From Xanthobacteraceae bacterium (GTDB lineage Bacteria > Pseudomonadota > Alphaproteobacteria > Rhizobiales > Xanthobacteraceae): a DNA stretch of 12,365 nt. Of the stretch, positions 1 through 5,430 are shown one piece after another; within the stretch, counting starts at the first letter, position 1, and each line of letters starts with the position of its first letter. The notes below the pieces were generated by a model. The model had not been told where the DNA came from, ran no database searches, and saw only the letters and a list, made by a program, of their open reading frames with translations. The stretch covers positions 1 to 12,365 of the forward strand of contig JASHRR010000495.1 in the NCBI GenBank assembly GCA_030037185.1. Reading direction: 5' to 3'. The translations under genes and the position numbers were made by a program.

Positions 1-103
1 CGCCCTTCGAGCAAAGCGCTATCCACTGATCTACCGTGGTTGTGGAATGGGCAGCCGTATTCATCGCTGCCAGTGCGCCGATAGCGATCGTAAGCTTGAT
101 CAT
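1..103 (-). CDS. 5' end of a small exported protein, cut by the window edge
   Basis: An open frame starts at ATG 103 on the minus strand and runs off the left edge without a stop. Its 34 visible residues begin MIKLTIAIGALAAMNTAA, a short basic start followed by a hydrophobic, alanine-rich stretch that looks like a Sec signal peptide, then TTTVDQWIALCSKG. The WxxLC element just after the signal recalls small secreted proteins of the Rap1a/Tai immunity-like type, which pair an early Cys with a later one, but too little is visible to assign a family. A purine-rich AGGGG lies about 6 bases before the ATG and fits a ribosome binding site. It lies on the same strand as the ligase pseudogene, about 180 bases beyond its decayed 3' end. 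The exported-protein reading is fairly good; the family is open. Confidence 0.5.
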   Translation of the reverse strand, partial: MIKLTIAIGALAAMNTAAHSTTTVDQWIALCSKG

Positions 104-285
104 GAGCACCCCTGCGCCAAAAAGACTCCGGTAGCTAGCCAAAAGATAGCACGGGGACAATCCCGCTTGGTCGTTGAGCTTGCGTCCACGACGCAACGCC
201 GGCCAGTTGTCGCCTTCCGGATCGAGGCGATAACCGCCGGCCAAGCTCGGGCGATCATCTGGTCCATTTTCCCTGCGCTCCATTA

Positions 286-696
286 GACCGCGATGCCTGC
301 AGGGACCTTGATCGAGACCGGGCACGGGCCCGATCAATAGGTGCTTGGGCATCCTCGGCGACGTGTTCGTTGCGAACGAGCCGAGTTGCAACAGCGCCTC
401 CTTACGGTCGGGAAATGGCCGATTGCGCAGCTCCTCGCCGTCATGCTCGATCAGCTCGACGGTCAACCGCCTCGCGTCACCGCGAAGCTTTCGGCCTTGA
501 TCCGCGCCGCAGCGGCAGCAATCGCCGACAGTCTTGGGGTCCAGTCATTTGCGGCTATAGAACCGCACTGCGGCACCATCCCGGCGCACGATCGTCGCCG
601 TCATTCTTGATTTCGTGAACCCAACCCTTCCCGCAGGGCGGCTTGATGCCTGAACCGGCTGGGGGGAATGATGAACCCCACCGCAGGGCCGCGCAT
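286..696 (-). pseudogene. Decayed ATP-dependent DNA ligase (LigD-type ligase domain), many frameshifts
   Basis: No single frame is open, but consecutive pieces read in order as one ligase. They are MRGPAVGFIIP (696-664), KPPCGKGWVHEIKNDG (644-597), TIVRRDGAAVRFYSRK (595-548), RLSAIAAAAARIKAESF (534 down, in a segment to 469), a segment containing LIEHDGEELRNRPF and DRKEALLQL (466-383), VRNEHVAED (380-351) and CPVSIKVPAGIAV (324-286). The EIKNDG piece matches nucleotidyltransferase motif I (KxDG), whose lysine takes the AMP; VSIKV matches the motif V region (WIKxKNP). The stretch normally between VAED and CPV, which carries the EGIVSKR motif, is almost wholly gone. Intact relatives join non-homologous ends with Ku or act as stand-alone ligases. 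At least five frame changes plus a deletion rule out function. The assignment is from remembered family motifs; the order and spacing of seven pieces make chance unlikely. Confidence 0.75.
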
Positions 697-844
697 GCTC
701 AACAGGTCTGAGAGCGCGCCAAAGCTTGCCGGCGGCGGGGCGGTCGATGTCCCACAGCGACAGCAACGGCGATTGGCTGGGTTGCTACGCCATCCCGGCA
801 GTATCCGCCACGATCATGACTGGCTGCTGACCAGGTGTTGCCCA

Positions 845-1120
845 TCACCCTTCGAGAGCTCGCCGACCGGCGGCGGTAATCATCATGTAGGTGACGTCAA
901 CCGTTCGGTTGCCGACGTTTAGGGGCGCGCGGTACAGCATCGCAAGCCCACCGCTGACAAGGTCAGTCAGCATCCTGCTGGTGAAGCCGTGGGCGAGCAT
1001 GATCGATTCGGTGCGGGGATCGTTGGCGAGCACCGCTAGCGCGCGGCGGGCGGTCGCGCCGAGGCGACGTTTTCGAGGCGGGAACGTTTTTTTGGATCGA
1101 GGCATTTGAGAGCCGATCAT
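845..1120 (-). CDS. Small winged-helix-like protein, coupled to an upstream RHH gene
   Basis: A 91-residue basic protein starting MIGSQMPRSKK. I chose ATG 1120 because it overlaps the stop of the upstream gene as ATGA, the arrangement of translational coupling; ATG 1105 (MPRSKK) is an alternative, and the longer frame up to 1204 would run through the neighbour. The N-terminal 25 residues are rich in Arg and Lys. The rest has a helical segment (ATARRALAVLANDPR), a second helix (FTSRMLTDLVSGGLAML) and a C-terminal hairpin-like strand pair ending ITAAGRRALEG. That ITxAGRxALE ending is common in small winged-helix DNA-binding proteins, where it closes the wing and final helix. A role in DNA binding is inferred, with no known target. 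It forms a two-gene unit with the ribbon-helix-helix gene just upstream. Confidence 0.68.
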   Translation of the reverse strand: MIGSQMPRSKKTFPPRKRRLGATARRALAVLANDPRTESIMLAHGFTSRMLTDLVSGGLAMLYRAPLNVGNRTVDVTYMMITAAGRRALEG

Positions 1121-1302
1121 CGCTTCGCGCCGTCGAGCGCCAGCTTGACCAGGCGTCGGATGGCTTCTTGCCGCGTCATTTCCTCGTCCTGCGAGGCAAT
1201 CCATCGTTCTATGTCGGCCATTTCCTGCGGCGGAACGGCCATTATGAACTTGACTGAATCAACGCGCGGTCGACCGCCGAGATTCTTGGTTGCTCGCTTC
1301 AT
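1117..1302 (-). CDS. Ribbon-helix-helix DNA-binding protein (61 aa)
   Basis: The frame is open from 1407, but the probable start is ATG 1302, giving MKRATKNLGGRPRVDS. The upstream extension is not family-like and would cover the promoter. After a basic, AT-hook-like GGRPR (residues 9-13) comes a strand (VKFIMAVP, about 17-24), helix A (PQEMADIERWIASQ) and helix B (TRQEAIRRLVKLALDGA). This is the ribbon-helix-helix order, with the strand as the DNA-reading element of a dimer. Proteins of this size are usually autorepressors, antitoxins or copy-control factors; which applies here is not shown. Its stop overlaps the start of the winged-helix-like gene (ATGA). There is no Shine-Dalgarno motif before ATG 1302. 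A TATATA box lies only 8 bases upstream, which suggests a leaderless transcript and possible autoregulation. Confidence 0.73.
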   Translation of the reverse strand: MKRATKNLGGRPRVDSVKFIMAVPPQEMADIERWIASQDEEMTRQEAIRRLVKLALDGAKR

Positions 1303-1318
1303 AGCAATCGTATATATG
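1303..1318 (-). promoter_or_regulatory. Candidate promoter -10 and possible operator of the RHH/winged-helix pair
   Basis: Reading the minus strand into the RHH gene gives CATATATACGATTGCT followed by ATG. TATATA (1316-1311) is a good -10 match and ends 8 bases before the ATG, so transcription would start at or just before the A of the start codon. The alternating AT run is also a plausible ribbon-helix-helix operator. No convincing -35 is seen. The divergent small ORFs begin about 100 bases away, so the region may serve both directions. Confidence 0.35.
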
Positions 1319-1405
1319 AAACTTAGCCTTGCTGCAATGGCGAGGCGGACCGTCGAGGGTGTTGGCGCACCCACCACCGTCCTGGCCCGCAACATGGAGC
1401 AAGCC

Positions 1406-1625
1406 ATGTCACAGGCTAAAAGACTCTACCCCTACACATGAGACTCGCAAGTTGACGGCCGGCGCGGTGCAGCACATTGCCGATCGCTGCTTGGCACGCG
1501 GTGTCAGCGCATCGTTCGATGCGCACGACTTGAGGGCGGAGTTCCTCTGCCCTCCTGCAGGAAACTGGGCCCGCGGGCATCCGGACGGCATTAACGTCGA
1601 GGTCTGGAAGGAGGCGCTGTCATGA
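1406..1625 (+). pseudogene. Small hypothetical gene, probably frameshifted near its 5' end
   Basis: The frame ending at 1625 reads TRKLTAGAVQHIADRC and goes on as a compact, charged domain ending INVEVWKEALS, about 55 residues that look protein-like. It has no ATG in a sensible place. In the next frame ATG 1406 has GGAG 6 bases upstream and encodes MSQAKRLYPYT before a stop at 1439-1441. A one-base frame change around 1420-1440 would join the two into a protein of about 72 residues. Alternatives are a TTG start at 1452 or GTG at 1467, neither with a clear ribosome site. The TGA at 1623-1625 overlaps the next gene's ATG, so the 3' part looks like a true member of a coupled chain. I do not recognise the family. 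Whether it is broken or uses a rare start cannot be settled here. Confidence 0.42.
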
Positions 1626-1798
1626 TCGCTATCCTCTATTACTCGGCCCCGCTCCTGTTCATCGGCGGCATTGCCAGCTTGCTCTATCCCGACCAGCCCG
1701 CGGCGGTCCTATCCGCCCAGGCGGGGTTCGTCGTGGTTGAGCTGCTCGCATTGGCGATCGCCGCCGTACTCACCCGCCGCAATGGGGAGGCTGGCTGA
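1622..1798 (+). CDS. 58-aa hydrophobic membrane protein in a coupled chain
   Basis: A 58-residue frame begins MIAILYYSAPLLFIGGIASL. It has two hydrophobic segments, residues about 2-21 and about 32-51 (the second including FVVVELLALAIAAVL), separated by a short polar YPDQP turn, and a basic tail TRRNGEAG. This is the pattern of a two-helix inner-membrane hairpin with a cytoplasmic C-terminus. ATG 1622 overlaps the stop of the preceding frame (ATGA), and its own stop overlaps the next start (TGATG), so translation is likely coupled both ways. GGAAGGAGG lies about 10 bases before the ATG and can act as ribosome binding site. I do not recognise a family. Size and topology would fit a holin-like, toxin-like or accessory membrane peptide, but nothing decides between these. 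Confidence 0.55.
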   Translation: MIAILYYSAPLLFIGGIASLLYPDQPAAVLSAQAGFVVVELLALAIAAVLTRRNGEAG

Positions 1799-1992
1799 TG
1801 GACGCGCGACCGGATCGCAAGTCGCAGAAAGCCCAAGTCTCGAAACTGTTGCGATCGGGCGGACGGCGGGTTCGCGTCATCGAGCACCAGTCCGATGGCG
1901 ACCTTGCCCTGCGCCGCGCGGCTGCCGTGGTCTCGTTGAATTCCCTGCAACCGGCCGCGAGCAAAAATGGCAACGGCAAGTCGCGCTTTTGA
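1798..1992 (+). CDS. 64-aa basic hypothetical protein, last of the small chain
   Basis: The frame starts at ATG 1798, overlapping the previous stop as TGATG, and encodes 64 residues starting MDARPDRKSQKAQVSKLLRS. It is strongly basic in the first 30 residues (several Arg and Lys, RSGGRRVRVIEH), has a short helical ALRRAAAVVSLNSL stretch, and ends in a polar, low-complexity tail. No family is recognised. GGGGAGG at 1784-1790 lies inside the upstream gene, about 7 bases before the start, and is a suitable ribosome site. Its reality rests on the overlap pattern and that site, not on homology. The stop sits on the left edge of a nested inverted repeat. Confidence 0.4.
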   Translation: MDARPDRKSQKAQVSKLLRSGGRRVRVIEHQSDGDLALRRAAAVVSLNSLQPAASKNGNGKSRF

Positions 1993-2012
1993 CGTTTAGA
2001 ACAAACGTTCTA
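1992..2012. promoter_or_regulatory. Nested inverted repeats, possible repressor site
   Basis: Two perfect inverted repeats overlap: ACGTTT-AGAAC-AAACGT (1992-2008) and TAGAAC-AAAC-GTTCTA (1997-2012). The second contains GAAC-N4-GTTC, the form of the LexA box of Bacillus and actinobacteria; the usual alphaproteobacterial LexA box is a direct GTTC-N7-GTTC and is not present. It lies in the 232-base gap between the small-ORF chain and the next membrane gene. It could be an operator for another dimeric repressor, or part of a terminator. Confidence 0.4.
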
Positions 2013-2224
2013 GATGCCGAAACACGCCGCACGACCTCCTGAAGGCCATAGATCGCATAGTTTGGCGGGAGGTGGAATCGCCATTGTGGTGCCGACCTGC
2101 CACGATGCGTCCGTGACCAGATGACGCCCGGCCCCGGCGGACGCCGCTCGTGCGCAGGAACAATTCGGGCAGTTGGCAATTTGCTAATCAACATCCGAAA
2201 GCCAACCGAGAATGGGAATGGAAC

Positions 2225-2473
2225 ATGTCAGACCCCCGCTACTCCGACTCACGCCGGAACGACGAGTTGCGCCGTTACGGCGGCCAGGGATCTGACGGAG
2301 GCGGGTTCTGGCCTTGGCTAGCGGCGGCCCTCACCGCTCTCGGGCTTCTGATAGGGGGAACTATCGGATATAATTGGGGCTGGGGTGATCATGAGAAGCG
2401 GGCTCAATCGAGCCCGTCTGAAACGACTGGTTCGGCCCCACCGCAGCAGCGACCTGCGCCTCAAACGCGGTGA
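2225..2473 (+). CDS. Small single-pass membrane protein (82 aa)
   Basis: ATG 2225 is the best start: GGGAATGGAAC just upstream gives a ribosome site, and the protein begins MSDPRYSDSRRNDELRRYGG, a polar, Arg/Asp-rich segment known from small hypothetical proteins of Bradyrhizobium. Residues about 29-52 (FWPWLAAALTALGLLIGGTI and on) form one membrane helix flanked by Trp. The C-terminal 30 residues are Ser/Pro/Gln-rich and probably disordered. The basic N-terminus suggests an N-in, C-out topology. No function is known to me for this family. It stands alone, with its own upstream gap holding the nested inverted repeat, and its stop is followed closely by a small GC hairpin. The neighbour on the right is convergent (mmsB). 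Confidence 0.7.
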   Translation: MSDPRYSDSRRNDELRRYGGQGSDGGGFWPWLAAALTALGLLIGGTIGYNWGWGDHEKRAQSSPSETTGSAPPQQRPAPQTR

Positions 2474-2477
2474 TCGT

Positions 2478-2490
2478 GCGGCATCGCCGC
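2478..2490 (+). terminator. GC hairpin after the small membrane gene
   Basis: GCGGC-ATC-GCCGC forms a perfect 5-bp stem with a 3-base loop, 4 bases after the stop codon at 2473. No T-run follows, so it is not a typical intrinsic terminator. It may only slow polymerase or protect the mRNA end. Confidence 0.25.
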
Positions 2491-2667
2491 GGCCCCAAAC
2501 GGACCTTTGAATAAACACAGATATAAACGCCGTTTCACTCTGGTTCGTTGAAGCCCCGTGAGAGTGAACCCGGTTGGGCTCTATGTCGTCATGAATGGAT
2601 GGCAATGGGGCTAGCGTGGTACCGCTCCAGACGAAGCGGCCCTGGAGGCAGACTTGCCGGGTTTCCT

Positions 2668-3567
2668 TCAGGAATCGCGAAAAGAAGAGCGAATCCAACG
2701 TATAATCGCGGAAAAATCTTCGCCCGCATGCCCCTCGCGGACGAACGAAGCATAAAGTTCCGCCGCCGCAGCACCGAGCGGCGTCGCGGTCGCTGCGGAG
2801 CGGGCGGCATGCTGTGCCAGCTTCAAATCCTTGAGCATCATGGCGGCGGTAAAACCGGCCTGATACTCGCGGTTGGCCGGTGACGTCGGCACCGGGCCCG
2901 GCACCGGGCAGTAGCTCGTCATCGACCAGCACTGGCCCGACGACTGCGACGCGATATCGAACAGGCGTTGAGCGTCGAGGCCCAGTTTCTCGGCAAGCAG
3001 AAAGGCTTCCGACACGACGATCATAGACACCCCGAGAATCATGTTGTTGCAGATCTTTGCGGCCTGGCCGTTGCCCGGACCGCCGGCGTGCACGATGGTC
3101 CTTCCCATGTTTTCAAGGATCGGGCGCGCACGATCGAAAGCATCGTCGGCTCCGCCGACCATGAAGGTCAGCGTGCCGGCCTGGGCGCCGGCGACCCCAC
3201 CCGAAACCGGGGCATCCACCGTGGCGAGCCCCTTCGCGGCGGCGCGCGCGGCCATTTCGCGGGCGGTCGCGACATCAATCGTGGAGGAGTCGATGAGAAG
3301 CGTGCCAACGCCGGCCGCCTCGATCACCCCGCCGGGGACGCAATAGACATGGCGCACGTGCTCTGCTGCCGGCAGCATGGTGATGATTGCATCAGCGCCG
3401 CGGCATGCCGCGGCGATCGTCTCCGCTGCTGTTCCGCCGACAGCTGCGAGCTTGCCGGCGAGCGACCCGATCACGTCGAAACCGGCCACCGCATGGCCTG
3501 CCTTGACCAGATTCGTCGCCATCGGCGAGCCCATATTTCCGAGCCCGATAAAGCCGATGCGCGCCAT
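2668..3567 (-). CDS. mmsB: 3-hydroxyisobutyrate dehydrogenase
   Basis: This cytoplasmic enzyme oxidises 3-hydroxyisobutyrate to methylmalonate semialdehyde with NAD in valine breakdown. The 299 residues match the usual family length. The N-terminal Rossmann fold shows the family signature FIGLGNMGSPMATNL (residues 6-20, with GLGNMG at 8-13). The substrate loop DAPVSGG is at 118-124, the catalytic lysine is K171 in GNGQAAKICNN with N175 beside it, and the C-terminal helical domain has the MLKDL lysine at K246. The start at 3567 has GAGGAGG a few bases upstream, a strong ribosome site. It lies 136 bases beyond the membrane gene that follows 3-hydroxyisobutyryl-CoA hydrolase, whose product is its substrate. 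That makes valine degradation the likely role over related beta-hydroxyacid dehydrogenases such as tartronate semialdehyde reductase. No mmsA is in view. Confidence 0.93.
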   Translation of the reverse strand: MARIGFIGLGNMGSPMATNLVKAGHAVAGFDVIGSLAGKLAAVGGTAAETIAAACRGADAIITMLPAAEHVRHVYCVPGGVIEAAGVGTLLIDSSTIDVATAREMAARAAAKGLATVDAPVSGGVAGAQAGTLTFMVGGADDAFDRARPILENMGRTIVHAGGPGNGQAAKICNNMILGVSMIVVSEAFLLAEKLGLDAQRLFDIASQSSGQCWSMTSYCPVPGPVPTSPANREYQAGFTAAMMLKDLKLAQHAARSAATATPLGAAAAELYASFVREGHAGEDFSAIIRWIRSSFRDS

Positions 3568-3599
3568 CTCAGCCTCCTCGGTTAACCTGCCTCAGCGCT

Positions 3600-3626
3600 G
3601 TCATCGCCGGCTTGACAAGGCGATCC
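3600..3626. repeat. Palindromic intergenic repeat, copy 1
   Basis: GTCATCGCCGGCTTGACAAG followed by GCGATCC contains ATCGCC (3603-3608) and GGCGAT (3619-3624) as arms around a CTTGAC-containing loop. It resembles the many GTCATCGCCC-gCTTGAcc-GGGCGATCC palindromes that I recall from Bradyrhizobium and Rhodopseudomonas intergenic DNA. A related but weaker copy lies at 5366-5396. It sits between the membrane gene and mmsB and may form a hairpin in their transcript. Confidence 0.4.
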
Positions 3627-3703
3627 GGTGACCGCCAACGGATGCTGGTCCGGTCAAGGCGGACAATGACACCAGGAGGATCAATCATCCTAAAATGCCG
3701 TGA

Positions 3704-4150
3704 TTATTGCGGTCGTTCGCGTGCGGCCAGCAGGGACAGGATGAGATAGGCCAGGATCGCGAGCAGGCATGCCGCGACAACGACGACATCGGTGCCGTAG
3801 ACCTGGTCGAAGAAAAGCTGAATCATGATCATCGTCACCGTCGAGGTGAGCCAGACCACGGCGCCCCATGGCGCCACCAGCCAGAGCCCGACCGCAGCGA
3901 CGAGATCGATTACGGAGAAGAACACCGTTGTGGCCTGCCACGCCTGGGTGCGCGCTTCGAAGCCACCCTCCTCGCCGATGAAGCCGCAGACGGCGGCCCA
4001 ATGATAGAGGCCCTTGAACATCGAGGCGATGGCCATCACGCGCAGGTACAGGACCAGCCGCTCGGTCCATCCCGCTTTGCGCAATTTCAGGAGCAGGGCG
4101 CGCGCCGGGACAATCCTCTCAATGAGGTCGCGGTAGCCCGTATCGGTCAT
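3704..4150 (-). CDS. Four-helix inner-membrane protein (DUF6163-like)
   Basis: A 148-residue protein starting MTDTGYRDLIERIVPARALL. After a 30-residue amphipathic, basic N-terminus it has four likely membrane helices: about 32-60 (LVLYLRVMAIASMFKGLYHW and on), 70-94 (TTVFFSVIDLVAAVGLWLVA), 96-115 (GAVVWLTSTVTMIMIQLFF) and 121-143 (DVVVVAACLLAILAYLILSL). The YLRV...KGLYHWAA segment is what I associate with the rhizobial family DUF6163, which has no known function; that name is from memory and should be tested. The ATG overlaps the stop of the CoA hydrolase gene as ATGA, so the two are translationally coupled, and mmsB follows 136 bases on. The position suggests a membrane partner for the valine genes, for example in transport or enzyme anchoring, but this is inference only. 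Confidence 0.83.
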   Translation of the reverse strand: MTDTGYRDLIERIVPARALLLKLRKAGWTERLVLYLRVMAIASMFKGLYHWAAVCGFIGEEGGFEARTQAWQATTVFFSVIDLVAAVGLWLVAPWGAVVWLTSTVTMIMIQLFFDQVYGTDVVVVAACLLAILAYLILSLLAARERPQ

Positions 4151-5286
4151 GGCAGCACAAGCTCGGATTCAAGCGGTGCAAAATGGCGCTCGACACTTGC
4201 CGCTGTCACCTCGCCGAGGCTGGCCGGACGCCATTGGGGGCGATTGTCCTTGTCGATGATCACGGCCCGGATCCCCTCATAGAAATCGTGCCCATAAGCA
4301 ACGTGCGACACTACCCGGAATTCCGCCTGCATGCACCTCTCAAACGAGTAGCTACGGCCGCGCTGCATTTGCGAAAGCGCGATCTTGAGGCTCAGTGGCG
4401 CCTTGCTGCGGATGGTCGCCGCAACTTCACCCGCCCACCGGGCGTCGCGGGTTGCGGTCGCGGCCTCCGCGTCAAGCAGCGCCAGTATCTCCTCGATACT
4501 GCCGGCAGCGAAAATCCGATCGATGGCGCGATGATGTGCAATGACCGGACCTCCTTCGGTGTTATCCGCCGGCGATGCCGAAACCGGTGTCGTGCCGTTC
4601 TCCCTCTCCGCGCTTGCCGGAACCGGGTCGCGGTTCGCGGCCGCTTCCGCAAACGCCGCCAGGATGGCATCCACCGAGCCGGCGCCGCACAGCGCCGCAA
4701 TCAGTCCGGCAAAGCGTGTCGACGCAACGCGGTGCGTCGCGATGCCCGCCGCCACGGCATCAGCCGCCTTGAGGCGCTCCCCGGTGAGCGCGCAGTAAGT
4801 GCCAATCTGTCCGGGTAAGCGCGGCAGGAACCAGGTCGCTCCCACATCCGGAAAGAACCCGATGCCGACTTCCGGCATGGCGAACTCGAAGCGGTCGCCC
4901 GCGACCCGATGCGAGCCATGTATCGAAATGCCGACCCCACCACCCATGACGATGCCGTCGATCAGCGCCACATAGGGTTTGGGATATCGCTTAATCAGTG
5001 CGTTGAGGGCATATTCTTGCCGCCAGAACGTGATCGATTCCGATTGCCGGCCGGCATGGCCCGCCTCATAGATATGACGCAAATCACCGCCCGCCGAGAA
5101 GGCGCGGCCACCGGCGGCGGTGACGATCACCCGACTGATCGCGCCGTCGTCACGCCAGCGCTCTAGCGTCTCGCGCAACGTCGCCACCATGCTGCGCGTT
5201 ACCGCGTTCAGCGCGGCCGGCCGGTTCAGGGTTATGATTCCGGCCGTGCCGCGGCGGTCCAATAGAATTTCTGCGTCGGTCGACAT
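4147..5286 (-). CDS. 3-hydroxyisobutyryl-CoA hydrolase (enoyl-CoA hydratase superfamily)
   Basis: The enzyme cleaves 3-hydroxyisobutyryl-CoA to 3-hydroxyisobutyrate and CoA in valine catabolism, in the cytoplasm. The 379 residues fit the hydrolase branch of the crotonase superfamily, which is longer than the roughly 260-residue hydratases. Oxyanion-hole elements are GGRAFSAGGDL (59-69) and VMGGGVGIS (113-121). The MPEVGIGFFPDVGATWFL block (137-154) holds the pair E139 and D147 that marks hydrolases of the HIBCH type. The C-terminal DFYEGIRAVIIDKDNRPQW (334-352) is also diagnostic. Residues about 216-250 form a Pro/Ala/Thr-rich insert that looks loop-like. No strong ribosome site precedes ATG 5286. 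It shares a 144-base divergent gap with alkB and is coupled to the membrane gene downstream. A plain enoyl-CoA hydratase is much less likely. Confidence 0.9.
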   Translation of the reverse strand: MSTDAEILLDRRGTAGIITLNRPAALNAVTRSMVATLRETLERWRDDGAISRVIVTAAGGRAFSAGGDLRHIYEAGHAGRQSESITFWRQEYALNALIKRYPKPYVALIDGIVMGGGVGISIHGSHRVAGDRFEFAMPEVGIGFFPDVGATWFLPRLPGQIGTYCALTGERLKAADAVAAGIATHRVASTRFAGLIAALCGAGSVDAILAAFAEAAANRDPVPASAERENGTTPVSASPADNTEGGPVIAHHRAIDRIFAAGSIEEILALLDAEAATATRDARWAGEVAATIRSKAPLSLKIALSQMQRGRSYSFERCMQAEFRVVSHVAYGHDFYEGIRAVIIDKDNRPQWRPASLGEVTAASVERHFAPLESELVLP

Positions 5287-5365
5287 GGCTCGCAGGGTGA
5301 GTCACCGGTTCGTTAGAGCATTTCTTTCACGATGCCAAATAGGTGGAATGCCGCAAGCGGTCCAC

Positions 5366-5396
5366 GTCGTTGCCGGGCTTGACCCGCGAATCCGGC
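5366..5396. repeat. Degenerate palindromic intergenic repeat, copy 2
   Basis: GTCGTTGCCGGGCTTGACCC followed by GCGAATCCGG resembles the GTCATTGCCGGGCTTGACCCGGCAATCC type of dispersed repeat that I recall from Bradyrhizobium genomes. The central GGGCTTGACCC is intact but the outer arm is altered (GCGAAT in place of GGCAAT). It lies in the divergent gap between the CoA hydrolase gene and alkB. Confidence 0.3.
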
Positions 5397-5430
5397 TGCC
5401 TACCCTCTCCGGGATAATCAACTCATCAAA

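Noticed and set aside
1992..2012. Reading the nested repeat as a standard alphaproteobacterial LexA box
   Set aside because: The GTTC-N7-GTTC direct repeat is not present; only GAAC-N4-GTTC is, which is a different box type.
1877..2194. A 105-codon minus frame through the nested inverted repeat
   Set aside because: Composition is Arg/Pro-rich and it covers a coupled ORF and the repeat; no start signal or family features.
2625..2647. CTCCAG / CTGGAG stem beyond the mmsB stop as a terminator
   Set aside because: Only 6 bp with an 11-base loop and no T-run; too weak to call.
2968..3585. A 205-codon plus-strand frame opposite mmsB
   Set aside because: Antisense shadow of a complete 3-hydroxyisobutyrate dehydrogenase.
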